A DNA stretch of 57,001 nucleotides from an uncultured Bacteroidota bacterium (GCA_903897855.1 CAIUDH010000016.1:1-57001); one strand, 5' to 3'. Positions 1-9,622 are shown, counted from the stretch's first letter. A program made the numbers and translations. The notes: generated from the sequence alone by a model not told the origin.

Positions 1-371
1 AGTCGGTTAATATTATACGACAGATTTTTGATTTCTTCCATCGCTTTATCCAGCTGTGCTTTATCCACTTTCTTATCTCTAATCATCAACTGAATTTGCT
101 TCACTTTAGCATCCAATTCCTCCTTCTGTTGATCGACCAAGGTATTCAGTTTATCGTTACTTCCTTTTACTTCATCGAGTTGCGCAAGCACATCACTATA
201 TTGTTTTTTTAGTTCTTCATTGGCTTTTTCAGTGCTTACCAGCTTCAATTCTACTTGTTTTTTCTCTTCTTTGGTATTCAAATAGTTACTGATAAATAAG
301 CCATTGAGTAACACTAAAACTCCAATGACTACTAATAGTAAAACCTTATTTGCCTTATTTTGCTCTGCCAT
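1..371 (-). CDS. Membrane-anchored coiled-coil protein, 3' end cut off by window edge
   Basis: The open frame starts at an ATG at 371 and runs leftward off the window, leaving 123 visible codons. The N-terminus (MAEQNKANKV) is followed by one hydrophobic segment at about residues 10-27, typical of an uncleaved membrane anchor. After that comes a long charged stretch rich in Lys, Glu, Leu and Gln with heptad-like spacing, so a coiled coil is likely. A promoter with good -33 and -7 boxes sits 34 nt upstream, which supports this start. I do not recognise the family. Such N-anchored coiled coils often act as envelope scaffolds, but that is only an analogy and the C-terminal part is not visible. 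Confidence 0.75.
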   Translation of the reverse strand, partial: MAEQNKANKVLLLVVIGVLVLLNGLFISNYLNTKEEKKQVELKLVSTEKANEELKKQYSDVLAQLDEVKGSNDKLNTLVDQQKEELDAKVKQIQLMIRDKKVDKAQLDKAMEEIKNLSYNINR

Positions 372-405
372 AATTAAGATTGAAATCTTTCTGATTCCAT
401 TGTTA

Positions 406-435
406 CAAACCTACATTTTATTTTTCGTTTTGCAA
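406..435 (-). promoter_or_regulatory. Bacteroidota-type promoter for the edge gene
   Basis: On the minus strand the -7 box TAGGTTTG (406-413) matches TAnnTTTG exactly. A TTG (433-435) lies upstream across a 19-bp spacer, the canonical Bacteroidota -33/-7 arrangement. The start codon at 371 is 34 nt downstream. Confidence 0.7.
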
Positions 436-453
436 TATCAAATTACCAATAAC

Positions 454-1260
454 TTATTTCTTGAATATCAAGGGCATCGTTCCATACACCTGAAAATACG
501 CCTGAACAATGGCCGGTACGTTGTCGGGCGATACGTTTTCTTTAGCCTGTTCAGCCTTCAGTTCCTTTTCCACTCGCTTTAGCTGCTCTGTATTCATGGT
601 CTCTGCCAAGGCGGCCAAAAGTGTACTCTCCTTCAGTTTCATGGCATCGTTCTTTTCCATTTCTTCTCCAAACTCAGCATCAATAGCCATCGTGATTTCT
701 TCATCAATAACCCAGGTGCATTGCGCTTGTTTCAGTCTTTCAAAAATGATTTCATAAATAGGCAAATAATCTTTGCGGAAGGCATCATCGATATTGCCAC
801 AATAAAAATCACTGCTGGTGAAGGTGGTATCGGCATGGCAATAATGATTTACAAAATCTGCAATAAACTGAGCACTTCCACGCCACGACCCCAGCTCTAC
901 TTTTTGATTATTGCTGATGACAGCGTTATTCCCTGAAAAAATATCCCAGATACAATTTGAATACAACTCAATAAAGGCGACATAATAATCAGGCTCTTCC
1001 TTCTCGTACTGCTCCGATTTTATAAAGTCGTCGAGAGACATGGGAACCAATGGCTTATACTCATCCCCTCGCTGCTCCAACATATAGGCATTCCTATTTT
1101 TAACCGAATCCAGATAATCATGGTACATACTTAGATCGGTGCGTTCTTCATTCTCAAACCACTCGCTATAGGCCAATCCTTCCGGACAAAGGATATCCAT
1201 TGTTACGTCGATATCGCCGTAGGCCAGGCTCAAAAGCTCTAAATTTAAATCAATATTCAT
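454..1260 (-). CDS. Hypothetical acidic cytoplasmic protein (268 aa)
   Basis: I do not recognise this protein. It has no signal peptide or membrane segment and is acidic, with many Asp, Glu and Tyr residues in the first two thirds. The stretch around residues 195-240 is charged and helical (repeated Lys/Glu/Leu), and the C-terminus is more hydrophobic (AYFQVYGTMPLIF). A -7 box (TATTTTTG, 1269-1276) lies 8 nt upstream of the ATG, so the gene probably has its own very short leader. It lies 82 bp upstream of the coiled-coil gene at the left edge and is transcribed in the same direction. That it is a real gene is supported by its length, its start context and the lack of a better frame. Confidence 0.75.
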   Translation of the reverse strand: MNIDLNLELLSLAYGDIDVTMDILCPEGLAYSEWFENEERTDLSMYHDYLDSVKNRNAYMLEQRGDEYKPLVPMSLDDFIKSEQYEKEEPDYYVAFIELYSNCIWDIFSGNNAVISNNQKVELGSWRGSAQFIADFVNHYCHADTTFTSSDFYCGNIDDAFRKDYLPIYEIIFERLKQAQCTWVIDEEITMAIDAEFGEEMEKNDAMKLKESTLLAALAETMNTEQLKRVEKELKAEQAKENVSPDNVPAIVQAYFQVYGTMPLIFKK

Positions 1261-1268
1261 CGTGTTTG

Positions 1269-1276
1269 CAAAAATA
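1269..1276 (-). promoter_or_regulatory. Probable -7 box 8 nt from the start codon
   Basis: TATTTTTG on the minus strand matches TAnnTTTG. No -33 TTG is visible at the right spacing. Transcription from here would give a leader of only a few nucleotides for the 268-aa gene. Confidence 0.4.
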
Positions 1277-1324
1277 GCGAAATAGAAAATGAATGAAAAA
1301 AGAATTTAGCATTCGGTGGAGAAA

Positions 1325-1696
1325 CTACAGGTACCCATTTTGAATGAGTATCAAGGCGATATCCTTCACATCAGCCCCCGCTTTCGACGACACCTTAAAA
1401 GTTATTTCAGGGTTGTCGAGGATGGTTACCATCCACTCGTGACTGCCTTTGCCAAAAGAAAAAGCCGTGGCTATGACAAGGCCATTAGGCAAGCACACCT
1501 GATATACCGTGGCCGGTTTTCCTCCATTATAAGGCTCTAAAAGTTTTACGAAACCGATATTATGATGGTCTTGTTTAATGATCACCCCATTCACCTCCAC
1601 AGGGGCTTTAACATTACGAAGAATGAGCTTGGGTATAGTTTGTGAAAAACAAAAACCTGGAATGAAAAGTAGTAATGAAAATAAAATACGGAGCAT
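1325..1696 (-). CDS. Small secreted hypothetical protein (123 aa)
   Basis: An N-terminal signal peptide is clear: MLRILFSLLLFIPGFCFSQ, with likely cleavage after the FCFS region. The mature part, about 105 residues, is predicted mostly beta, with alternating hydrophobic residues and a KAPVEVNGV-type opening. I recognise no family. The start lies 6 bp after the stop of the FtsB-like gene and on the same strand, so the two are probably cotranscribed. No lipobox is present, which points to a periplasmic or exported location rather than a lipoprotein. Function is unknown. Confidence 0.7.
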   Translation of the reverse strand: MLRILFSLLLFIPGFCFSQTIPKLILRNVKAPVEVNGVIIKQDHHNIGFVKLLEPYNGGKPATVYQVCLPNGLVIATAFSFGKGSHEWMVTILDNPEITFKVSSKAGADVKDIALILIQNGYL

Positions 1697-1702
1697 AAGG
1701 TG

Positions 1703-2014
1703 CTACTCTGCTTTGTTTACGGTTTCGAAAATATAAATATCTTCATCATCGCGTTTCATGAAGTAGCGTTCGCGGGCAAATTTCTCTAAACTTTTCTCGT
1801 TGCTAAAAAGCTCTTGTTTCTCTGCATTCACTTTCGCCGTTTCAGTGAGATAGAAATTTCTTTCCTTTTGAAGTTGGTGATAGGTCACGCGAAACTTATA
1901 AATTTCATACACGTTATTACCATCAAAAAACGAGATCCATACTACAAATGCAAGCATCACAACATAGTATTTGTTTTTCAGAATGGGCCATATGGCAGCG
2001 ATGATTTTTTGCAT
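1703..2014 (-). CDS. ftsB: FtsB/DivIC-family septum formation initiator
   Basis: This is a bitopic cell-division protein of about 103 residues. It has a short cytoplasmic N-terminus, one membrane segment at about residues 16-31 (YYVVMLAFVVWISFF), then a coiled coil (LQKERNFYLTETAKVNAEKQ) and the KFARERYFMKRDDEDIYIFE tail that FtsB/DivIC proteins share. The family bridges FtsL and FtsQ in the divisome. It lies downstream of enolase, the same eno-ftsB order seen in many bacteria. I chose the ATG at 2014 because the in-frame TTG at 2026 lies inside the -7 box TATCTTTG (2024-2031) and would not be transcribed from it. Confidence 0.85.
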   Translation of the reverse strand: MQKIIAAIWPILKNKYYVVMLAFVVWISFFDGNNVYEIYKFRVTYHQLQKERNFYLTETAKVNAEKQELFSNEKSLEKFARERYFMKRDDEDIYIFETVNKAE

Positions 2015-2023
2015 TGAATACGA

Positions 2024-2031
2024 CAAAGATA
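2024..2031 (-). promoter_or_regulatory. Probable -7 box of the ftsB gene
   Basis: TATCTTTG on the minus strand is an exact TAnnTTTG match ending 9 nt before the ATG at 2014. I see no convincing -33 box. It implies a very short leader and separate transcription from enolase. Confidence 0.45.
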
Positions 2032-2168
2032 AAACGAAACGCAGGATATTATTTTTATGAATACCCTTTAATATTGTTAATTAGTGTAAGAATGTCCTAT
2101 TTTGATTTCCTTTATGTGCTCTTCAGCATAACCCAAAATCGCTTACGAACTTGGACCATAAATAATTT

Positions 2169-3479
<1,311 letters not shown>

Positions 3480-3493
3480 TTATTGTTCGGATG

Positions 3494-3501
3494 CAAAAGT
3501 A
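3494..3501 (-). promoter_or_regulatory. Probable -7 box of eno
   Basis: TACTTTTG on the minus strand matches TAnnTTTG, 29 nt upstream of the eno ATG. No TTG is seen at the expected -33 spacing, so only half of the promoter is supported. Confidence 0.4.
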
Positions 3502-3547
3502 AAAAATGATCGGGGTAAGAATATGCTATTTTAAAATAATTCTTCAA

Positions 3548-5575
3548 CTATTTCTCCGCTTTAAAAATACTCAAGCCGTCTTCCAGAAACTTACGGAAAG
3601 CGGGGATATCGGCATTATAGCCTCTAGGCGTAATGAGCGGCGTAAGGTTGTCGTGATTTAAGATAACATAGTACGGAGCCGCATTACTGTTAAAGTGCTG
3701 CACTTGAAAATCAAGATTCTTATCGCCTACAGTGGTTTTCATCTCTTGGTCTAAGTCGCTTTTATACTGCTCTTCTAGAGGTAGTTTTCCTTTATCGTCA
3801 TAGTATAACGACACCACCACAAATTCATTTTTTAATAAGCTGATGATGTCTTCATCAATCCAAACACCATCTTCCATCTTACGACAGTTCGTACAACTTT
3901 CGCCTGTGAAATCGATGAGCAATGGTTTATTGTGTTTCTTGGCATATTCCAAGCCTTGCTGAAAATCAAAGAACCCTTTGATGCCATAAGGCTGCTTAAA
4001 TTTACCACTGTACTTCACAGCGCCTCGATCGTCGGGGATATTACTGAGTAATATTTTTGAGCTGGTATGTAAATCAAAGTCGAGTGAGGTTTGAGGAGGT
4101 ATATAGCCCGATAAGAACTTCAGCGGTGCACCCCATAATCCTGGTATCAAATAAATTGAAAAACAGAAAAACACAATAGAGAATAAAAACTTGGAGACGG
4201 GCACCGTGTCGGAAGGAGAGTCGTGGCTGAATCTTAATTTGCCAAGCAAATAAACACCCAATAAGAAGGAGAGCACGATCCAGATACTGAGATAAATTTC
4301 GCGGTCGAGCAGGTGCCAATGATACACCCTGTCGGCCACCGATAAAAATTTGAATGCGAACGCAATTTCAATAAAACCCAAAACGACTTTTACCGTGTTG
4401 AGCCAGCCCCCGCTCTTGGGCAGGCTCTGCATCCATTGTGGAAAGATGGCGAATAACATAAAGGGGATTGCGATGGCCGAGGAGAAAGCCAGCATGGCTG
4501 GAATGGCTCGAGCAAAATTGCCTTGCGAGGCCAAGATGAGCACTGAACTGGCCACCGGTGCTGTGCAAGAAAACGAAACCACCACAAGCGTCATGGCCAT
4601 AAAGAAGATGCCGATCATTCCCCCTTTCTCGCTAAGTTGATCCATTTTTGTTCCCCAGGATGATGGCAATACAATTTCGAACATCCCAAGAAACGACACC
4701 CCGAAAATGATAAAGACCACAAAGAAAAGAACATTGGGAATCCAGTGTGTACTCAGGGCTTGAGCAAAATTCTTACCGAAGACAACCGAAAACACAACCC
4801 CAATTAAAGTGTAGATAACGATGATGGAGAAACCAAAAATCATGGCCTGCTTAATCCCTTTACTCTTCTCTTGTTTAGTGAAAAAAGAAACCGTCATCGG
4901 TATCATTGGAAAAACACAAGGCGTAATTAAGGCCGTAAGCCCGGCTAAGAAAGCCGTAAGCAAGAGCGACCAGATTGATTCGCCACTATTGGATGCCTCT
5001 TCTTTTATCGGCGCACCCTTTTGCGGCTCTGTGCCTTTAGCCGATTCCTTCGAATCGTAATGACTATACACCGCGGGGTCGGCGGCAACATAATCACCGT
5101 ATGGCAGCTTACTCAAATCGACATGCATGTTTACATCTACTGGCACGCAACGACCTTCTGCATTGCTACACGACTGTGATTCGATTTTTGCTTTAAGCTC
5201 TATTTTCCCTTCTTTGTGAATGACGAGTGGTATTCGAAACTGACCCAAGCTCTCAAATACTTTTACTTCGCCTTCCCAAGTCTCATCAAAATGGCTGAAT
5301 GGCTTATAAGCAACAATAGCACCCACTTGAGTAAATTTTTTACTGCTGGTGATGGTGCATTTAAATTTTATAGGATCGGTAGCTGCAAATTCGGTACTGT
5401 AGAGATACCAACCATCAATTATTTTCGCGTTAATGATGAAATCAACGGTATCTCCGGCTTTATAATCGGCTTTAGAAATTGCATAACTGTATTGAACCGG
5501 ATGAACCACATCGGCAAAAGTGAAAAGGACAGCAAAGAGAGCGAAAAACAGAGAAGATGCTTTAAGGAATTTCAT
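3548..5575 (-). CDS. dsbD: DsbD-type thiol:disulfide interchange protein (CcdA core plus thioredoxin domain)
   Basis: A membrane reductase that passes electrons from cytoplasmic thioredoxin to the periplasm. It has a signal peptide (1-21), an N-terminal DsbD-alpha-like domain (about 25-175, Cys136 and Cys143) and a Lys/Glu-rich linker. The CcdA membrane core of about eight or more segments (about 200-470) carries its redox cysteines in ITPCVFPMIPM and VVSFSCTAPVAS. The C-terminal thioredoxin-like domain has the active site C561-TN-C564. All three cysteine pairs are kept. I start at the ATG at 5575, because the in-frame TTG at 5581 lies inside the -7 box TATATTTG. A stand-alone copy of the N-terminal domain is the next gene upstream. 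Confidence 0.9.
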   Translation of the reverse strand: MKFLKASSLFFALFAVLFTFADVVHPVQYSYAISKADYKAGDTVDFIINAKIIDGWYLYSTEFAATDPIKFKCTITSSKKFTQVGAIVAYKPFSHFDETWEGEVKVFESLGQFRIPLVIHKEGKIELKAKIESQSCSNAEGRCVPVDVNMHVDLSKLPYGDYVAADPAVYSHYDSKESAKGTEPQKGAPIKEEASNSGESIWSLLLTAFLAGLTALITPCVFPMIPMTVSFFTKQEKSKGIKQAMIFGFSIIVIYTLIGVVFSVVFGKNFAQALSTHWIPNVLFFVVFIIFGVSFLGMFEIVLPSSWGTKMDQLSEKGGMIGIFFMAMTLVVVSFSCTAPVASSVLILASQGNFARAIPAMLAFSSAIAIPFMLFAIFPQWMQSLPKSGGWLNTVKVVLGFIEIAFAFKFLSVADRVYHWHLLDREIYLSIWIVLSFLLGVYLLGKLRFSHDSPSDTVPVSKFLFSIVFFCFSIYLIPGLWGAPLKFLSGYIPPQTSLDFDLHTSSKILLSNIPDDRGAVKYSGKFKQPYGIKGFFDFQQGLEYAKKHNKPLLIDFTGESCTNCRKMEDGVWIDEDIISLLKNEFVVVSLYYDDKGKLPLEEQYKSDLDQEMKTTVGDKNLDFQVQHFNSNAAPYYVILNHDNLTPLITPRGYNADIPAFRKFLEDGLSIFKAEK

Positions 5576-5578
5576 GTG

Positions 5579-5586
5579 CAAATATA
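5579..5586 (-). promoter_or_regulatory. -7 box directly abutting the dsbD start codon
   Basis: TATATTTG on the minus strand matches TAnnTTTG and ends only 3 nt before the ATG at 5575. A transcript from it would be essentially leaderless. No clear -33 TTG is seen. Confidence 0.4.
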
Positions 5587-5670
5587 ATGGATATCGAGAA
5601 CTCCTAATAATGCAAAAAACGAAGTTGCTTTAAAAGAATCATGCATTGAGCAGCCATAACTGCCCACGCT

Positions 5671-6198
5671 CTATTTTATATGCTTCTCGTAAGGCTCATA
5701 GATGGAGGGGTCGGCAGCGATATAACCCCCATAGGGCAGCGTGCTTAGATCCTGCTCTATGGCATCATGTAGTGGCACGCATACATCATTACAAGCCTGC
5801 CCTTCTATTTCGGCCTTAAACATAATCTTACCCGATTTCTTCACCACTATCGGCAATCGAAATTGCGCTACCCCTGCAAAAATTTTCACCTCTGCTTCCC
5901 ATACTTCATCATAATGGGCAAAAGGTTGATACGCCACTAAAGAACCCACTTGCTGGAAGGCATTGCTTTTTTTTGCGATACATTCAAATTTGATGGGCCC
6001 TTCGGCCAAAAACTCAGAACTATACAGGTACCAGTCTTCGCTTATTTTTGCATTGATAATAAAGTCCAACGTGTCGCCCGCTTTATAATCGGTTTTAGAG
6101 ATCGAGTAACTTAAGGTTACAGGGGTTAACGCTTGAGCAAAAGCAAAAGATGAATCCAATAAAAAAATAAAAAAAACCCATGATTTAATCAACTTCAT
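5671..6198 (-). CDS. Stand-alone DsbD N-terminal (alpha) domain protein
   Basis: A secreted 175-aa protein with a signal peptide (MKLIKSWVFFIFLLDSSFAFAQ) and a single DsbD-alpha-like domain. It aligns without gaps to the N-terminal domain of the neighbouring DsbD over residues 31-130, with 62 of 100 columns identical by my own count (shared SISK.DYKAGDT.DFIINAKI and FRLP/FRIP segments). It keeps a cysteine pair at 136 and 140, but with three residues between them instead of six. There is no membrane core or thioredoxin domain, so it may take electrons from DsbD and carry them to another periplasmic partner. Tandem duplication followed by domain loss is the simplest origin. The role is inferred. 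Confidence 0.85.
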   Translation of the reverse strand: MKLIKSWVFFIFLLDSSFAFAQALTPVTLSYSISKTDYKAGDTLDFIINAKISEDWYLYSSEFLAEGPIKFECIAKKSNAFQQVGSLVAYQPFAHYDEVWEAEVKIFAGVAQFRLPIVVKKSGKIMFKAEIEGQACNDVCVPLHDAIEQDLSTLPYGGYIAADPSIYEPYEKHIK

Positions 6199-6201
6199 AT
6201 G

Positions 6202-6209
6202 CGAAGATA
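6202..6209 (-). promoter_or_regulatory. -7-like box abutting the DsbD-alpha paralogue start
   Basis: TATCTTCG on the minus strand differs from TAnnTTTG at one position and ends 3 nt before the ATG at 6198, the same geometry as at dsbD. No -33 box is evident. Confidence 0.3.
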
Positions 6210-6321
6210 AGAAATTTTAGGGCGATGGGGATGCCGCCGTTAGGGGTGCGGCGCAAGTAGGGTCATGAAAATTAACCGTGCCATACCAGACCAAAGTTAT
6301 CAGCTATAATCGCAGACGCAC

Positions 6322-6732
6322 TTAAATTTTCTTAAAATTCAGAAACTCTTTTTTAGTCGGATTATCGTCTTTCAATTCAATCAAATCCGACGATTTGGAG
6401 ATGATTGTCCAGTCGCCATTCACCTTATCTAAATTACCCGTTCCGGAGATAGAGATACGATACTTTGAACTGGCGTCGTCGTATGTCCAAGTGCCATTCA
6501 CCGTATTGGTGGAGCCTGCTATGGTCATGGTAACCGTGAGTAGTTCATTCTTGTTAAAATCGAATTTATAACCTGCAAATTCGGAAGTTTCATCTTTCGA
6601 ATCTTCGGTGTACAAACTTACCATCCAGATGCCACTTTCAATGATACGCACCGCGGGCTTATTACAAGAAAAAAACAGGAGACAACCTGTACTAATAAAA
6701 AAAAGGAATTTTAAACTTGATTTCATGATCAT
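6322..6732 (-). CDS. Small lipoprotein, lipocalin-like fold possible
   Basis: A 136-aa protein with an N-terminal hydrophobic segment ending in CLLFFSC, a Bacteroidota-style lipoprotein signal with Cys23 as the probable lipidated residue. The mature part is about 110 residues and predicted beta-rich, with a GTWTYDDASSKYRISISGT segment and a second NGDWTIIS repeat-like strand. This pattern resembles small lipocalin-like Bacteroidota lipoproteins, but I cannot name the family. The start may be 6726 rather than 6732, as both ATGs are in frame. A -7 box (TATATTTG, 6752-6759) lies about 20 nt upstream. Function unknown. Confidence 0.75.
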   Translation of the reverse strand: MIMKSSLKFLFFISTGCLLFFSCNKPAVRIIESGIWMVSLYTEDSKDETSEFAGYKFDFNKNELLTVTMTIAGSTNTVNGTWTYDDASSKYRISISGTGNLDKVNGDWTIISKSSDLIELKDDNPTKKEFLNFKKI

Positions 6733-6751
6733 TAGATTTGATTATTTGCAT

Positions 6752-6759
6752 CAAATATA
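6752..6759 (-). promoter_or_regulatory. Probable -7 box of the lipoprotein gene
   Basis: TATATTTG on the minus strand matches TAnnTTTG, 19 nt upstream of the ATG at 6732. No TTG is seen at the -33 position. Confidence 0.35.
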
Positions 6760-6851
6760 GGTAAAATAATAAATATAATGGAGGCTACTGAATATTTCCG
6801 GTAGTAGATATTAAAATGGGTAAGGATGAGTAAAATGAACTTTAAGGAGAC

Positions 6852-7337
6852 TTATATTTCGTCGAAGAAACCAGTTTGTTTATTCTTCTTCACGCTGTCC
6901 CATTTAAAGTAACGACCGTTCATAGCCACATAAACGCCATGCGGCAAACTTTGAGCAAAAGCGAGGGCACTTCCTAAATTAAAAAGCCCATCACTACTTC
7001 CAAATTTAAAAGGAATCATGGCGCCGGTGAGAATAATGGTTTTGTCTTTGATTTCCTGTGCGAGAACTCCCGCAGTTATCGACATGGTATCGGTTCCATG
7101 GGTAATTACGATACGCTCTTCGTTGCATCTTTTACAACTCTCCACCACAATGTTGCGGTCGGCATCGGTCATTTCTAAGCTGTCGATGAGCATCAAGGTT
7201 CTGATGCTTACATCCAAGCGGCTTCGTCCCAGGAGCAGTAAGTCCTGAATATGGGTATCCTTAAAATACAACGCTCCCGTAAGTTCATTATATTCCTTAT
7301 CGAAAGTGCCACCAGTAACAAAAATGCGAATAGACAT
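6852..7337 (-). CDS. Asparaginase N-terminal-domain protein (half-length)
   Basis: This 161-aa protein matches only the N-terminal domain of L-asparaginases. It has the first-Thr loop VTGGTFDKEY, the second signature ITHGTDTMSITA and the ILTGAMIPF strand. Full asparaginases are about 320-350 aa, with a second domain that completes the active site at a dimer interface. That domain is absent here, and the protein ends cleanly after KNKQTGFFDEI, so it is a compact family rather than a truncation by frameshift. I chose the ATG at 7337 (MSIRIF); an in-frame ATG at 7364 would overlap accC by 11 bp. It is 16 bp downstream of accC and probably in its operon. Substrate unknown. Confidence 0.8.
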   Translation of the reverse strand: MSIRIFVTGGTFDKEYNELTGALYFKDTHIQDLLLLGRSRLDVSIRTLMLIDSLEMTDADRNIVVESCKRCNEERIVITHGTDTMSITAGVLAQEIKDKTIILTGAMIPFKFGSSDGLFNLGSALAFAQSLPHGVYVAMNGRYFKWDSVKKNKQTGFFDEI

Positions 7338-7353
7338 TGTTTTCAATGCGTAA

Positions 7354-8688
7354 TTAGACTTCAAAAGAATTCATGAAGGCAGTCGTAAAATTCCCTTTTC
7401 GGAATTCGGGATGCTGCATAATTTTCTGTTGCAAAGAAACCGTTGTCTTTACCCCTTCGATGATGAATTCACCTAAAGCCCTTTCCATTTTCACGATGGC
7501 CTCATCGCGTGTTTGAGCGCTCACAATTAGTTTGGCGATCATACTATCGTAATTGGGAGGAATGGTATAACCGGCATAAACATGAGTATCAACCCGCACC
7601 CCGTGTCCACCGGGACGGTTAAGCTGAGTTATTTTACCCGGTGAAGGGCGGAAATTATTTTGAGGGTCTTCGGCATTGATACGGCATTCGATGGCGTGCT
7701 TCAACGGAAAATAATTCTTGCCTGAGATGGGCACTCCTGCTGCAATCAAAATTTGTTCTTTAATCAAATCATAGTTTATCACTTCTTCGGTCACCGGATG
7801 CTCCACCTGAATACGGGTATTCATCTCCATGAAATAAAAGTTCTTATGTTTATCGACCAAAAATTCGATGGTACCTACCCCTTCATATTTGATGGCTTCA
7901 GCGCCTTTGATGGCGGCATCGCCCATAATTTCGCGTAAAGCCTGATCCACAAAAGGCGAGGGGCTCTCTTCTACCAGCTTTTGATGACGGCGTTGGATAC
8001 TGCAATCACGCTCACTGAGGTGGCACACTTTACCATACTGATCGCCAGCCAGCTGAATTTCAATATGGCGCGGCTCCTCAATATATTTCTCCATATACAT
8101 GGCACCATTCCCAAACGAGGCTACGGCTTCGTTGGTGGCACTCTCCCAGGCAGGGATGAGCTCATCGTCCTTCCAGATGATACGCATTCCTTTGCCACCA
8201 CCGCCGGCAGTGGCTTTGATGATAACCGGATAACCTATTTTTTTTGCAACCGTCTTCGCTTCTTCCACGTTCTCAAGCAATCCATCACTTCCTGGAATGC
8301 AGGGCACACCGGCTTTTTTCATGGTGTCTTTGGCGTTGCTCTTATCGCCCATCTGATTTATTTGATCGGGGGTAGCACCAATAAATTTGATGCCATGCTT
8401 TGCGCAGATACCACTGAACTTGGCATTCTCACTCAAGAAACCGTATCCGGGATGGATGGCATCGGCATTGGTAATTTCGGCAGCGGCGATCAGGCTGGGG
8501 ATATTCAAATAGGACTGTATTGAAGGTGGTGGACCAATGCAAACGGCCTCGTCGGCGAAACGAACATGTAAGCTCTCTTTGTCGGCAGTGCTATATACAG
8601 CCACCGTTTTGATTCCCATTTCCTTACACGTGCGTATAATTCGAAGTGCTATTTCGCCACGGTTGGCTATCAGTATTTTTTTAAACAT
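7354..8688 (-). CDS. accC: Acetyl-CoA carboxylase, biotin carboxylase subunit
   Basis: Carboxylates biotin on the BCCP carrier with ATP and bicarbonate, the first half of the reaction that makes malonyl-CoA for fatty-acid synthesis. It is 444 aa, normal for AccC. Visible features are the N-terminal [17 protein letters not shown], the ATP-grasp glycine loop [12 protein letters not shown], the [23 protein letters not shown] segment, the [13 protein letters not shown] motif, and the catalytic [15 protein letters not shown]. It lies 112 bp downstream of accB on the same strand. The carboxyltransferase genes accA and accD are not in this window. Cytosolic. Confidence 0.97.
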   Translation of the reverse strand: MFKKILIANRGEIALRIIRTCKEMGIKTVAVYSTADKESLHVRFADEAVCIGPPPSIQSYLNIPSLIAAAEITNADAIHPGYGFLSENAKFSGICAKHGIKFIGATPDQINQMGDKSNAKDTMKKAGVPCIPGSDGLLENVEEAKTVAKKIGYPVIIKATAGGGGKGMRIIWKDDELIPAWESATNEAVASFGNGAMYMEKYIEEPRHIEIQLAGDQYGKVCHLSERDCSIQRRHQKLVEESPSPFVDQALREIMGDAAIKGAEAIKYEGVGTIEFLVDKHKNFYFMEMNTRIQVEHPVTEEVINYDLIKEQILIAAGVPISGKNYFPLKHAIECRINAEDPQNNFRPSPGKITQLNRPGGHGVRVDTHVYAGYTIPPNYDSMIAKLIVSAQTRDEAIVKMERALGEFIIEGVKTTVSLQQKIMQHPEFRKGNFTTAFMNSFEV

Positions 8689-8800
8689 AATAAAAAGTGT
8701 TTACGTAATAACGTCTCCTTTACATTATCCTTGAAACAGCGGTACCAATATGAAGCACCACCATCAACAAATAAAGCAGAAACGTTTCAATGCAAATGTG

Positions 8801-9271
8801 TTAATTGGGCTGTACTAAAAACAACGGTTGGTCGAACTCAACTGGAGTACCGCTTTCAACCAGCACTTTAATCAGCTTGCCCGACACTTCGCTCTCTATC
8901 TCGTTAAAAAGCTTCATGGCTTCGATAATACAGAGTGTTTTACCCGGTGTAATGTCGTCGCCAACATTCACAAATGAAGGTTTTCCAGGGCTCGAAGCAC
9001 GATAGAAAGTACCAATCATCGGTGCTTTAATGGTTATTACATTCGACACGACTTCTGGAGCACTAACAGGAGCAGCAGAAGTTATGGCAGGGGCGGCAGC
9101 GACAGCAGAGACTGCCGGCATTGTAGCATGAACTACCGGCGCACTCGTATAGGTGACCTGTTTCTCGTTCTTTTTAATCGAAAGCTTGAAATCGGGTTTT
9201 TCGATACTAACTTCGTCTACACCGGCATCCGATACCAGCTTTATTAAGGTTTGAATTTCTTTAAATTCCAT
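8801..9271 (-). CDS. accB: Biotin carboxyl carrier protein of acetyl-CoA carboxylase
   Basis: Carries the biotin that AccC carboxylates. The protein is 156 aa from the ATG at 9271. An N-terminal helical segment is followed by an Ala/Pro/Val-rich linker (about 44-77), then the biotinyl domain (about 80-156) with the EAMKLFNEIE motif, Lys120 being the biotinylated residue. The thumb-type segment (TFYRASSPGKPSFVNVGD) before the motif is typical of AccB. I start at 9271 rather than the in-frame ATG at 9298 because the -7 box occupies 9296-9303 and MEFKEIQ is the family start. First gene of an accB-accC operon. Confidence 0.95.
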   Translation of the reverse strand: MEFKEIQTLIKLVSDAGVDEVSIEKPDFKLSIKKNEKQVTYTSAPVVHATMPAVSAVAAAPAITSAAPVSAPEVVSNVITIKAPMIGTFYRASSPGKPSFVNVGDDITPGKTLCIIEAMKLFNEIESEVSGKLIKVLVESGTPVEFDQPLFLVQPN

Positions 9272-9295
9272 TGTAAAATGAGTTATAAAACACTT

Positions 9296-9325
9296 CAAAT
9301 TTAGAATAATTATGCAAATAGCAAA
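9296..9325 (-). promoter_or_regulatory. accBC promoter
   Basis: On the minus strand TAAATTTG (9296-9303) matches the -7 consensus and TTTG (9322-9325) lies 18 bp upstream, matching the -33 consensus. The accB start is 24 nt downstream. Confidence 0.7.
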
Positions 9326-9622
9326 AAAATGATGCTAAAAAGTTGATTTTAGCTTAAAATGGCACTTCACAAAAAAGATCGATTTCGCTTCTGGTGCAAC
9401 CTACCTGGAGCCTCCTTCGATTGGTTGTTTTAGAATACCTTTTTGAACCTAACGGATGAATCTCCGTGTGAAATCAACCCCAAAACTTGCCCTCAACCCA
9501 TAGAGAAACTCGTCCTAATATTATTTCCAATAACTAAAACATTCTAAATCGGCCCTTAATTACATTCAAAACCAGCTAGATAAAAAGTCATGAAATGTTA
9601 ATATAACCTTTTTTCGAAAAAG
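9326..9622. other. Intergenic stretch between the accBC and exbB promoters
   Basis: About 300 bp without a convincing gene on either strand. It separates two divergent promoters and is AT-rich near both. I see no hairpin with a T-tract and no recognisable riboswitch. Confidence 0.5.

Noticed and set aside
8779-8788. 10-bp palindrome GAAACGTTTC between accB and accC
   Set aside because: Palindromes of this length occur by chance at this window size, and no promoter sits next to it.
8757-8825. 22-codon frame between accC and accB on the plus strand
   Set aside because: Too short, His/Gln/Lys-rich at random, runs past the accB stop on the opposite strand, and lies in the accB-accC intercistronic gap.
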